Assembly (NCBI GenBank): GCA_045106555.1
Contig: JBGCET010000002.1
Span: forward strand, 246,247-310,246
Length of the DNA: 64,000 nucleotides
Direction of reading: 5' to 3'
DNA from: JANQOZ01 sp045106555
GTDB taxonomy: Bacteria > Pseudomonadota > Gammaproteobacteria > Xanthomonadales > SZUA-38
Each line of letters opens with the position of its first letter. The first letter of the stretch is position 1. Below are positions 7,791 to 15,742 of this stretch, piece after piece. The position numbers were made by a program, and so were the translations under genes. The notes beneath the pieces were generated by a model. It was not told the DNA's origin. It saw nothing but the letters and a program-made list of their open reading frames with translations, and did no database searches.

Positions 7791-7808
7791 CGTCTACACA
7801 ATCCAAAT

Positions 7809-7820
7809 TGTTAAAGAGCA
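7809..7820 (-). promoter_or_regulatory. rrn-type boxA antitermination site
   Basis: TGCTCTTTAACA on the minus strand equals the enterobacterial rRNA boxA in all 12 positions, and it is followed by AATTTGGATTGTGT, which resembles the sequence before 16S rRNA in gammaproteobacteria. BoxA recruits NusB/NusE to make RNA polymerase resistant to Rho. Its presence in front of a tRNA/protein unit rather than an rrn operon is unusual. Confidence 0.75.
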
Positions 7821-7832
7821 ACTACCGGGCAT

Positions 7833-7868
7833 AAAAAAACCCCGGTGGTTAGGAACCGACCGGGGTTT
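7833..7868 (-). terminator. intrinsic terminator inside the array leader
   Basis: A perfect 9-bp stem AAACCCCGG/CCGGGGTTT is followed by seven T on the minus strand. It lies about 280 nt after the promoter and 13 nt before boxA, so it either ends a short leader RNA or acts as an attenuator for the tRNA array. Confidence 0.75.
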
Positions 7869-7882
7869 GCATTAGAGCTTCC

Positions 7883-7911
7883 CTGGAAGGTTCAATTGTC
7901 AAACCTTCCAG
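7883..7911 (-). other. 10-bp perfect hairpin in the leader
   Basis: CTGGAAGGTT and AACCTTCCAG flank a 9-nt loop, 15 nt upstream of the leader terminator. The two arms are exact complements. It could be an anti-terminator partner or an RNase III site. Confidence 0.5.
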
Positions 7912-7931
7912 AAAATGATTCTTAGGAAGGC

Positions 7932-8111
7932 TTAAGTCATCGGTTCCTCATTACCTGCGAGGAGCGAGTCACAACGGTCTAACACGACACAGGTCGATAT
8001 CCTTTCGATACCGGACACGCGTGTGCAGCCGCCTGCATGAGCGTTGGCATAAGAATGCCCGCGCTGTTTAGCGGCGGTAAAAAGACCGATTGGTTGAATT
8101 AAGATTTTCAT
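7932..8111 (-). CDS. possible 59-residue leader ORF
   Basis: An open frame begins with ATG about 10 nt after the -10 box at 8122-8127, so it would be translated almost leaderless, and it stops before the leader hairpins. No ribosome site is visible and no family is recognised. It could be chance, or a leader peptide controlling the terminator at 7833-7868. Confidence 0.25.
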   Translation of the reverse strand: MKILIQPIGLFTAAKQRGHSYANAHAGGCTRVSGIERISTCVVLDRCDSLLAGNEEPMT

Positions 8112-8121
8112 CGTGGGCGGG

Positions 8122-8149
8122 AGTATACGCTCAGCAACTTGGCTGTCAA
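8122..8149 (-). promoter_or_regulatory. strong sigma70 promoter of the tRNA/rtcB unit
   Basis: On the minus strand TTGACA (8144-8149) and TATACT (8122-8127) are separated by 16 nt. The region between -10 and the start is GC-rich (CCCGCCC), the discriminator type of stringently controlled rRNA and tRNA promoters. It lies 49 nt behind the stop of the XRE gene. Confidence 0.75.
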
Positions 8150-8197
8150 CAGTTAAAATGAACCAATGTTCCGAAAAAGTGAACGCGGCCTAACGGG

Positions 8198-8671
8198 CTA
8201 AGGTTTGCTGATTTTTTTTGGTTGAGTTTGTCGCACAGACTTGAGCCAGTTGCGTAGCGTCGATTCTTGCCTAGCAGTCAGGTCCAGCGCGCTGGACATA
8301 AGCTCTATCGTGTCGATTACGCGACTTCGTATGGCGGCGCCCACTTCGGTGTCAGGCACGCTGGGACCTTTGCCAAATAGAATCCAGCCTGGCGAAACGT
8401 TGGTAATTTCCGCAATGGCTTCGATAATTTTCAGATTGGGGTTCTTAGGCTCGGTGGTTTCGAGTCGGTGTAGCCCGGTTTTTGACAGATCAATGCCATA
8501 TTCACGCAGTAGAGTACGCAGTGCAGCTGGATCCATCTGCGCTCGCTGACGGGCGCTGCGGATGCGTTCAGCGATGTTGGCCGGGTCGTCGGTCAAGTGA
8601 TGACTCTGGGTAGGGTTTCGGTTGGGTGGTATAGCACAAAGAACAGGGCAGAGGGCAGTCTGAGTTTCCAT
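8198..8671 (-). CDS. XRE-family helix-turn-helix regulator
   Basis: A 157-residue Cro/CI-type DNA-binding protein. The HTH lies around residues 33-95 (IAERIRSARQRA through LHRLE and IAEITNVSPGWILFG); the C-terminal ~50 residues are helical and probably dimerise. The gene is immediately upstream of, and co-directional with, the promoter of the tRNA/slipin/HNH/rtcB unit, so it may regulate it. It is divergent from the B3-fold hydrolase gene across 67 nt, so that gene is an alternative target. The N-terminal ~28 residues before the HTH are unstructured and the true start could be slightly downstream. Confidence 0.8.
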   Translation of the reverse strand: METQTALCPVLCAIPPNRNPTQSHHLTDDPANIAERIRSARQRAQMDPAALRTLLREYGIDLSKTGLHRLETTEPKNPNLKIIEAIAEITNVSPGWILFGKGPSVPDTEVGAAIRSRVIDTIELMSSALDLTARQESTLRNWLKSVRQTQPKKISKP

Positions 8672-8738
8672 CGACGCCGATAGGACGCTGATACAGTTCC
8701 CGCTGCCGCATTTTTAGTCCGTATTTTGGAGCAATGAC

Positions 8739-9668
8739 GTGATTGACGCCTTTTATATCAGCCTGTTTCTTAGGTTCGCCGCCGTTTCGGCGCTATTTCT
8801 CGTGGCGGCGTCTTGCACTAAGGGGCCTTTGGTGCCGCAACCCGCAGCGGTTGATCGAGGCGCACAGTGGGTAGAAAACTGCGAACGCAACGATGCCTGG
8901 GACACCCCCGGTCCACCCTATCGTATCTATGGCAATACCTACTACGTGGGTACCTGCGGTATCGCGGCGATCTTGGTGGCCGGGGATCAGGGTCATATCT
9001 TGATCGACGGCGGTACCGAGCGCGGTGGGGAGTTGGTTGCTAAGAATGTTGTAGCGCTGGGGTTTGATATCAAAGATGTTGAAATCCTTTTGCACAGCCA
9101 TGAACACTTCGATCATGTGGGTGGGTTGGCGACATTGCAGGCACAATCCGGCGCTCGGGTGATTGCTTCTGCGGCCGCTGCCCCGGTTTTGCGGACAGGC
9201 AACGTTTCTCAGAAAGACCCCCAGTGGGGAATGCACGAGCCCTTTCCTGCGGTATCGGTTTCGGCGACGGTTGACCATCAAGGTGAAGTTACGCTGGGAA
9301 ATCTGTCGCTGACGGCGATAGCAACGCCGGGTCATTCCCCCGGAGCGCTGAGCTGGACGTGGAGCTCATGTGAGCGGGAGGAGTGCAAGACGATGGTTTA
9401 TGCCGATAGCCTGTCGCCGATTAGCAGCGCTGACTTTCGATTTTCTAATTATCCGAATTACGTCAGCGCCTATCGTTCTGGGCTTGCCGCGCTCACCAAT
9501 ATTGAATGTGATTTTGTCCTGACGCCTCATCCCGTCGCCAGCGGCATGCACCAAAGACTGAGTGGGGCGAGCGGATTGCAGGACAAAAATGGCTGTCAGG
9601 ACTACGTTAATCGAATAGGCCAGCGTCTGGGAAAACGACTGGCGACTGAACGCGCGTCGTCTCCCTAA
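8739..9668 (+). CDS. class B3-type metallo-beta-lactamase fold hydrolase
   Basis: A 309-residue exported zinc hydrolase. The zinc ligands of subclass B3 are all visible: HEHFDH at 121-126, H199 in TPGHSPG, and H264 in LTPHP. The opening (NC..NDAW..P..P and GNTYYVGT) also matches B3 enzymes. The N-terminus has a hydrophobic stretch ending in VAASC (C26), so it may be a lipoprotein. GTG 8739 was chosen because GGAG lies 7 nt upstream. Many chromosomal B3 homologues of environmental bacteria hydrolyse penicillins, cephalosporins and carbapenems, but related lactonase or general hydrolase activity cannot be excluded from sequence. Stand-alone gene. Confidence 0.88.
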   Translation: MIDAFYISLFLRFAAVSALFLVAASCTKGPLVPQPAAVDRGAQWVENCERNDAWDTPGPPYRIYGNTYYVGTCGIAAILVAGDQGHILIDGGTERGGELVAKNVVALGFDIKDVEILLHSHEHFDHVGGLATLQAQSGARVIASAAAAPVLRTGNVSQKDPQWGMHEPFPAVSVSATVDHQGEVTLGNLSLTAIATPGHSPGALSWTWSSCEREECKTMVYADSLSPISSADFRFSNYPNYVSAYRSGLAALTNIECDFVLTPHPVASGMHQRLSGASGLQDKNGCQDYVNRIGQRLGKRLATERASSP

Positions 9669-9767
9669 AAACTATTGCGGTGTATACCGTGGTGCCGGTC
9701 GGTCACCTATTTGATAAGGCAGCTGTGGCCAAGGGTAGTGATCCATTAACAAAAGCCCTGGTCAGCG

Positions 9768-9850
9768 CAAGCCGAGGAGGCTTGGGTCGCCCTGACGGGC
9801 TGTTTTTCGATGGATTTGAACAGGTGGCCTTTTGGGTAGTCAGTGGGTAG
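9768..9850 (+). pseudogene. remnant of a DGFE-tailed propeller gene 3' end
   Basis: One frame reads RGGLGR..LFFDGFE, matching the last 16 residues of the propeller protein that ends at 12361 (RGGLGRLVPLFSDGFE). The DNA similarity continues past that gene's stop codon: GGTGACCTTTGGGAGTCAG there against GGTGGCCTTTTGGGTAGTCAG here. No upstream part of the gene survives. It is therefore the tail of a lost paralogue. The rest of 9669-10008 holds nothing else I can support. Confidence 0.6.
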
Positions 9851-10008
9851 TTAAGGGCAATGTCTATCTTAATCTCTATCTCAAAAAACCACTGGAAAGA
9901 CCTTCTTGATCCGATCGTTTCGCCCCGTTAAAGGATTGAGTTGTCCACCTGCCCTTCATGAATTGCGGTGTACACTTTGCTTTCAGATAACTCTACATCG
10001 GACTTGTC

Positions 10009-10455
10009 ATGCCAAGCGTAAGTCAATTTCTCGACCAAAAAGGCCGTCAGATCTATAGTGTTCGTCAAGACGCGCCGGTAATTACAGCACTCAAAATGAT
10101 GGCCGAAAAGGACTGCGGTGCGCTGGTTGTGCTGAACGATGCCGATCACCTTGTGGGCGTCATTTCAGAGCGCGACTACGCGCGAAAAATCATTCTGCAA
10201 AGCAAAGCATCCCACGATACGCCGGTGTCAGAGATCATGACGGTGGATGTGGTAACAGTGGACGAGCGTCACACTCTGGACGAGTGCCTCGCAGCTATGG
10301 GCCAACACAACATCCGCCACCTGCCAGTAGTGCAAGATCAAAAAGTTGTCGGCGTGCTGGGAATCGGCGAACTGGTGACGAACAAGATGAAAGCCAAAGA
10401 GCACGAGATCGAGAGTTTAAAAACCTACATCAACGGTGACTTCGCTTACCGCTGA
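10009..10455 (+). CDS. tandem CBS-domain protein
   Basis: A 148-residue cytosolic protein made of two CBS domains (about 8-65 and 75-130) and a short C-terminal helix. Each half shows the GALVVLNDADHLVGVISERDY and IRHLPVVQDQKVVGVLGIGELV type signature. Stand-alone CBS pairs bind adenine nucleotides or S-adenosylmethionine and modulate partner proteins. The ligand cannot be read here. No co-transcribed partner is obvious; the next gene starts 260 nt later. Confidence 0.9.
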   Translation: MPSVSQFLDQKGRQIYSVRQDAPVITALKMMAEKDCGALVVLNDADHLVGVISERDYARKIILQSKASHDTPVSEIMTVDVVTVDERHTLDECLAAMGQHNIRHLPVVQDQKVVGVLGIGELVTNKMKAKEHEIESLKTYINGDFAYR

Positions 10456-10714
10456 ACCGTCCCGCAAAGTCCCGAAGACGAGCGTGAATCCTCCAGGGCT
10501 CGCTTCCAAGATTTACCCATAGTTCGGGGTCGGACCGCCTTCTGGCTGGTAAATCCACGCCCCTTACAACGGTCAATACAACGGCCAATACAACGGGAAA
10601 CCCGCAAAGTTCGAGTGAAGAGCAGCAACCAAGAAAAAATTCTGGGCGCAGCAACTGTATTGACGATGCGGAAATGACCGCGAGAAGCACTGGGCCAACC
10701 CTGGAGGCCACCTC

Positions 10715-12361
10715 ATGATAAATACCCCGACACCACGTTCGTCGCCCCTCTGTCGAACAGGGATTATATGCGCCGTGCTTTGTTGCCTGACACCTGCCTG
10801 GACCCATGCTCAAGGAACTGCGGTAAAGCTCAATGGCCCATTGGTTGATGGTGGTGATGTATCACGACATTTTCTGAGTCCCAATAGCGACCGGGTGTTG
10901 TATACGGCCGATCAGAATGAAAACGGCGTTTCGGAGCTCTACAGCGTGCCCATTAGCGGCGGTTTGCCCATTCAGCTGACAGGGCCGCTGAGCGGAGATC
11001 GCGACGTTCGTTCTGATGTGCGGATAACACCGGACGGCAGCCACGCGGTGTTCCTTGGTGATCTGGAGATCGACGGGGTTACCGAACTGTTCAGCGTACC
11101 CATTGACGGTGGACCGGTCATCAAACTCAATGACCCTTTGCCTGCCGGCGGCAATATCAACTCCTTCGATATCACCCCTGACAGCAGCCGGGTGATTTAC
11201 TCAGGTGAGCAAACCTCGAACGGTCTTAATGAATTATTCAGTGTTCCCGTTGCGGGCGGCACGGTCACCCGACTGAATGATCCGCTAACCGGCGGCGATC
11301 GGGTTCTCTTCAATCGCGTCATCAGCCCTGACAGCAGTACCGTGATCTTTATCGCCGATCAGAACGGCGATCGAGTTGACGAACTCTACGCCGTGCCGGT
11401 GGCCGGAGGCGTGGTGACTAAACTCAATGGCCCGCTGGTGGACGGCGGAGATGTAAGTGGTGCCGATATAGGTATTAGCGCTGATGGCAGTACCGTAATT
11501 TATGTTGCTGACCAGGATGTTGTTGGCGTTGAGGAACTGTATAGCGTGCCTATCATCGGCGGGGTTTCCACCAAAATCAGTGGGCCGTTGGCCAGCGATA
11601 GACGCGTTTTCAATTTTCAGATTGGCGCAGATTCACGGCGCGTGGTTTACCTTGCCGATCAGGACACTAACGGTCTATCCGAACTGTTCAGCGTTCCTAT
11701 CGGTGGTGGCGCTGTAACCAAGCTCAGCGATCCGGAAGCGGGTGATCTGTTTGATTACCTGATTGCCGCAAGCGGCGCCGTGGTGGTCTACACGTCTAAC
11801 AATGCTGCCGATGCGCTTTTTAGCGTGCCGGTGGTAGGCGGCCCTGTTACTCAGCTTAGTGCGCCACTAGATGAAGGTGAGGCAGTGGGCGGTTTTGAAC
11901 TCAGTGCAGATACCAACACCGTTGTGTACACCGCGCTTCCCGCTGGCGACGTTAGCAATCAGGCAGCAGGTGCCAAGGGGCGTGGCCCTGTGCCAACGGC
12001 CCTGTTCAGCGTCCCAGTGATGGGTGGATTGGCCATCCGGTTAACCGAGCCTTTTTTTGAAGGTGGCAGTGTGCCAACGTTTGTGATCAGCAATGACGGG
12101 GATCTGGTGGTCTATCAGGCCAATCAGGATGATGTGCAGGTATTTGAGCTGTTCGGTGTACCCACCCGTGGCGGCACCGCAGTGAAGTTAAGCGCTCCCT
12201 TGATTATCGGAGGCAATGTTCGAAACCCCATCATCAGTCTGGATAGCAGCCGGATAACCTATCTCGCGGACCAAGATATCGATGGTGCAAACGAGCTATT
12301 TAGCCTCAACCGCGGCGGATTGGGTCGGCTTGTCCCACTATTTTCGGATGGTTTTGAGTAG
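10715..12361 (+). CDS. secreted beta-propeller repeat protein with DGFE tail
   Basis: A 548-residue exported protein with a signal peptide (about residues 1-33, ending THAQ) and about ten tandem repeats of ~52 residues built on the pattern L-x-G/D/A-P-L...D-SxxVxYxADQ...ELYSVPxxGG, the TolB/PD40 propeller type. It ends in LFSDGFE, the tail shared by other secreted proteins of this window. GGAGG lies 8 nt before the ATG. The next gene downstream is a transmembrane regulator with a similar propeller outside the membrane, so the two may interact or be co-regulated. No enzymatic motif is visible; a binding or surface role is inferred. Confidence 0.88.
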   Translation: MINTPTPRSSPLCRTGIICAVLCCLTPAWTHAQGTAVKLNGPLVDGGDVSRHFLSPNSDRVLYTADQNENGVSELYSVPISGGLPIQLTGPLSGDRDVRSDVRITPDGSHAVFLGDLEIDGVTELFSVPIDGGPVIKLNDPLPAGGNINSFDITPDSSRVIYSGEQTSNGLNELFSVPVAGGTVTRLNDPLTGGDRVLFNRVISPDSSTVIFIADQNGDRVDELYAVPVAGGVVTKLNGPLVDGGDVSGADIGISADGSTVIYVADQDVVGVEELYSVPIIGGVSTKISGPLASDRRVFNFQIGADSRRVVYLADQDTNGLSELFSVPIGGGAVTKLSDPEAGDLFDYLIAASGAVVVYTSNNAADALFSVPVVGGPVTQLSAPLDEGEAVGGFELSADTNTVVYTALPAGDVSNQAAGAKGRGPVPTALFSVPVMGGLAIRLTEPFFEGGSVPTFVISNDGDLVVYQANQDDVQVFELFGVPTRGGTAVKLSAPLIIGGNVRNPIISLDSSRITYLADQDIDGANELFSLNRGGLGRLVPLFSDGFE

Positions 12362-12450
12362 GTGACCTTTGGGAGTCAGCGCAGTGTGTCAATTTGCTAT
12401 GCTCTTGCTGGCGCAACTCAAAAAGGCGATGTGCTTGTCGCTACCCTGGA

Positions 12451-14502
12451 ATGCCGGAACCTGATTCTCTGCAACCCACGCGCTGGCGCGTGGGTGACTA
12501 CCATTTTGATGCCAATACTCATCGCCTGACTGGCGAGCACTGTGACCGGGTGCTCGAACCCAAGCCGGCGGCGCTTCTTGCCTACTTTTGCCAGCATCCT
12601 GGTCGAGACATAGGCCGGGACGAACTGCTGGAATCCGTATGGCATGGGCAGATTGTGTCCGACAATTCCATTAGCCGGGTGATTGTCTTGCTGCGAAAAG
12701 CGTTGCAGGACGACGACAAAGCGCGCAAGTACATTGCCACCGTTCCGAAGTTGGGCTACCGGTTTATCGCGAGTGTGTCCGGCGTCGAGAATCTGCCAGA
12801 ACATAACCCAACAGAGAAAAACCCGTGGGCGTCTTCTACAGGCTTTTGGCGAACTGTGGTCATCGGCGTCGTGCTGACAGCACTGGCTTTGGCCGTGCTT
12901 CTTGGCCGCCCACAGCCTGATCCAAACGTCGACCCGAATCGGACAATCGTACCGCTCTCACGACTGGCGCTTGCCCAGTCCAACGGACACCTGGCCAGCG
13001 ACGGACAGCAGCTGCTCTACACCGCCAACGATGGCGTTTGGGACGTCATATATTGGGTCGTTGACAGCGATGCTGAGCCTATTCCCATCAGCGCCCCAGG
13101 CGGTCATGCAAATTTTGCCGCCTGGTCGCCTAGCAACGAATTTATCGTTTATCAATTTTTAAGGGGCGACATCTGCGAGTTTCATCGAGTGGATCGTGGG
13201 CAGTTCAAATCTCGTACCGCTAAAGTTATTTATCGATGCCTCCCCGATAGCTATTCGGAGCTGTCGGTATCGCTGGACAATTCCACCCTGTACTTTTTAG
13301 AACGTCCTGCACCCCACGCACCTTACTCCGCGTTTTCGCTTGACCTAAATAGGCAAACGAAGAGACGCCTGTCCCAACCCACGAGCCAAGGATATGGCAA
13401 CCATTACATGGATGTGCACCCGTTAAGCGGCGCACTGCTGTTGCTCAGCAATCACGCACCAGGACAGACCTCGGTTTACGAACTAGACCCAGTGAGCGAT
13501 GGTTTTGCCTTGCGCCGCAGGTTTGACTACGGACTGGACAGCGCCCTTTGGAGTCATAAGCCTGGATTTATTGTCCATCCATCTCGCCACCCTTCCTATC
13601 AGCTGCTTAAGTCGTCCTTAAGCGACAACACCAGTGCCGTGGTAGTGTCCGACAGCCGCCGAATTTCCGGCCCCCGGCGGATCCAGGTTCCTGAGAGGCA
13701 ACTTTACGAATACTCGTTCACCTCTTATCTGTTCAATCGTGACATCGAGGTAGGTAGTCTTCAAACAGATCGCCTGAATTCTGCGGTGATGGATTACCTG
13801 CCCGCGCTATCCCATAGCGGCAACAAGTTGGCATTCATCTCCAAACGCTCAGGCGATAGTCAGATTTGGGTGAAAGATCTTCGTGACGCAGGCTTAACAG
13901 CCATTGCGCCGCCGGACCCCGGGCGGCGCTTTTACGGTCTCGCCTGGTCCGAAAACGATCAGTTGCTGTTGGCCAACACCAGCACCGGAATATTGGTGTA
14001 TTCGTTTGCCGAGAGTACTTACCCGCATGACATCACGCTGGCGTTGCCGGCCTATGGCGTTGAGTGGGTTGACCCACAAACCCTGTCGTTCAGTCATTTC
14101 GAAAACAACCAATGGCAGGCCTATGAAGTACACCTGGATACCGGTGAGCGGGAGCCGATGGATTTGCGCTGGGCTTTTAGAATGGGCAATGCGCAACAGA
14201 CCCTCAATTTTGATCAGAACCTGGCGGTCTTTCGCGGCGGTGAGGAGTTAACTGCCCTTCGCCAGTGCGCCCGTTCTCTATGGCGGTATCAACTGCGCTT
14301 GCGGCTCGATGGCGACACAATCTACTGCCACGCTGACGATTCGGTGAACGATCTTCTGCGTTTTGACCATGATATGAACGTAACCCGTTTGCCAGATGCG
14401 GTTAACCGGTTTGAGTTTTTTAGTGTGCGCAGTGACGTTATCGCTAAGACCATTGTCGCCAGCGCGTCCAGCGACATCATGCAAACCCGCAGCTCCGAAT
14501 AA
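12451..14502 (+). CDS. CadC/ToxR-like transmembrane regulator with periplasmic propeller
   Basis: A one-component regulator of 683 residues. Residues about 10-110 are an OmpR/CadC-type winged helix (LEPKPAALLAYF, SDNSISRVIVLLRKAL, YIATVPKLGYRF), residues 133-151 form one membrane helix, and the remaining ~530 residues are a TolB-like propeller that would lie in the periplasm. The start at 12451 fits the usual winged-helix N-terminus; an ATG at 12394 would add 19 unlikely Cys/Arg-rich residues. The wing binds DNA while the propeller presumably senses a protein, peptide or envelope signal. Its neighbour at 10715 is a secreted propeller protein and a plausible target or ligand. Confidence 0.88.
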   Translation: MPEPDSLQPTRWRVGDYHFDANTHRLTGEHCDRVLEPKPAALLAYFCQHPGRDIGRDELLESVWHGQIVSDNSISRVIVLLRKALQDDDKARKYIATVPKLGYRFIASVSGVENLPEHNPTEKNPWASSTGFWRTVVIGVVLTALALAVLLGRPQPDPNVDPNRTIVPLSRLALAQSNGHLASDGQQLLYTANDGVWDVIYWVVDSDAEPIPISAPGGHANFAAWSPSNEFIVYQFLRGDICEFHRVDRGQFKSRTAKVIYRCLPDSYSELSVSLDNSTLYFLERPAPHAPYSAFSLDLNRQTKRRLSQPTSQGYGNHYMDVHPLSGALLLLSNHAPGQTSVYELDPVSDGFALRRRFDYGLDSALWSHKPGFIVHPSRHPSYQLLKSSLSDNTSAVVVSDSRRISGPRRIQVPERQLYEYSFTSYLFNRDIEVGSLQTDRLNSAVMDYLPALSHSGNKLAFISKRSGDSQIWVKDLRDAGLTAIAPPDPGRRFYGLAWSENDQLLLANTSTGILVYSFAESTYPHDITLALPAYGVEWVDPQTLSFSHFENNQWQAYEVHLDTGEREPMDLRWAFRMGNAQQTLNFDQNLAVFRGGEELTALRQCARSLWRYQLRLRLDGDTIYCHADDSVNDLLRFDHDMNVTRLPDAVNRFEFFSVRSDVIAKTIVASASSDIMQTRSSE

Positions 14503-14507
14503 TGGCT

Positions 14508-14547
14508 AAAAATATTCCCCGGACTCGATGGAAGAGCCCGGGGATCG
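14508..14547 (-). terminator. terminator between convergent genes
   Basis: On the minus strand CCCCGG..CTC and GAG..CCGGGG form a stem of about 10 bp followed by AATATTTTT. It serves the DJ-1/NTF2-like operon and may also stop the regulator transcript from the other side. Confidence 0.65.
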
Positions 14548-14551
14548 GTAA

Positions 14552-14974
14552 TTATTGCGTGTTGCTCACCCGCCCCCAGGCCACGCTGGTGATTCGCCAG
14601 CCGTCCGCAAGTTTGTGGAGCACCAGATTTTTGGTGTAAGTATTGCGCGGCGATTCGGGCTGATAGCGGTGTAGGGATGTCACGACCGCCATATCCGTGT
14701 AGATGTTGATATCCAGCAGGTGGTGAATAAGGGCGTCGGCTCCTTTGCCAGAGTCGCTGTCCAGCGTGGGTGTCCCAAAGGCGTGCTGGCCGTTTTGGTC
14801 GATGCGGTGATACAGCACCGTATCGGATAGGCACTTTGAGGAGCGATCTTTGCCGCCGTGAAGGTCCCACTGGTAAAAGCACTCTACAGCGCTTTTGATT
14901 TGTTCGCGGTCAGTCTGAGCAAAGGCCGGGCCGATCATTACCAGGCCGAGAAGTAGCATAGCAATCGTTTTCAT
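14552..14974 (-). CDS. exported NTF2-like (lumazine-binding type) protein
   Basis: A 140-residue protein with a clear signal peptide (MKTIAMLLLGLVMIGPAFAQ) and an NTF2/SnoaL-like cone fold: REQIKSAVECFYQWDLHG at the start, Y/H-rich middle, and the final strand ADGWRITSVAWGRV. Proteins of this shape bind small molecules or act as accessory domains. It starts 12 nt after the DJ-1/PfpI gene and is followed by a terminator, so the two form an operon. No catalytic residues are evident. Confidence 0.78.
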   Translation of the reverse strand: MKTIAMLLLGLVMIGPAFAQTDREQIKSAVECFYQWDLHGGKDRSSKCLSDTVLYHRIDQNGQHAFGTPTLDSDSGKGADALIHHLLDINIYTDMAVVTSLHRYQPESPRNTYTKNLVLHKLADGWRITSVAWGRVSNTQ

Positions 14975-14986
14975 GATGTCTCCAGT

Positions 14987-15742
14987 TCAATATTGAGTGT
15001 GGGCTGACCCGGTAGGGCTGTCAGCGGATAAGGTGTCCAGAAGAACCCGGGCTAGCGGCCCAGCGGATGCCGGGTTTTGACCCGTGATCAGGTTGCCGTC
15101 TTGAACCACCCAGGGTTCATAGGGCGCCGCGGCGCTGAACTGAGCGGATGCCTCAAGCAGCTTGTCTTCGAGTAAAAACGGGTAGTTCTCGCGAGCCCAG
15201 TCGCCCTCTTCAGCGTTGGATTTGGCGGTGAGTTTCTTGCCCTTCACCATCAGTTCGCCGTTGCTTAAGCGCACGTTGCCGAAAGCGGCAGGGCCGTGAC
15301 AGGCAGCGGTTACCGGTTTGCCCTGTTCAAACATGGCGGCTGTGATGCGGTTGACCTCGGTGTGGTCGTAAAGATCAAACATCGGCCCCGCGCCGCCTGG
15401 GACATAGAGCGCTTCGTAATCTGCAGGATTGATGTCCGCAAGGTTCTGTGGGGATTGGAGTGCGGCGCTGACGCGCGAGAGCGTGTGGCGCTCTTGTTCG
15501 GTCATCATGTCTGATCCGGCTCTGACGCCAAGCTCGCCCCCAGGGGTGGCAAACTCAACGGTCAACCCGGCGTCTGTAAGAACCTTGTAGGGAGTCAGAA
15601 CTTCCGGCAGCCAATAGCCGTGTTCATGAGCCGACAAAATGAACAAAACCTTCTGCCCCTGGGTTCGATCCGCCCACGCACTAGTAGCGGTGAATAGCAC
15701 TAAGCCAATTAGAACAGCGCCAATCCTGGTGTGTTTTCCCAC
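14987..15742 (-). CDS. exported DJ-1/PfpI-family protein
   Basis: A 251-residue member of the class I glutamine amidotransferase-like DJ-1/PfpI superfamily, Hsp31/YhbO-like branch. A signal peptide ends near SAWA. The nucleophile elbow AACHGPAAF carries the reactive cysteine followed by histidine; the upstream GGAGPMFD block gives the oxyanion side. Cytosolic relatives act as chaperone/glyoxalase or deglycase, but this copy should be periplasmic. It heads an operon with the NTF2-like gene 12 nt downstream, which is probably a functional partner. Substrate unknown. Confidence 0.85.
   Translation of the reverse strand: MGKHTRIGAVLIGLVLFTATSAWADRTQGQKVLFILSAHEHGYWLPEVLTPYKVLTDAGLTVEFATPGGELGVRAGSDMMTEQERHTLSRVSAALQSPQNLADINPADYEALYVPGGAGPMFDLYDHTEVNRITAAMFEQGKPVTAACHGPAAFGNVRLSNGELMVKGKKLTAKSNAEEGDWARENYPFLLEDKLLEASAQFSAAAPYEPWVVQDGNLITGQNPASAGPLARVLLDTLSADSPTGSAHTQY

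Noticed and set aside
10565..10605. Direct repeat CAATACAACGG near 10.6 kb
   Set aside because: Two copies of 11 nt in a short spacer with no further structure; probably chance.
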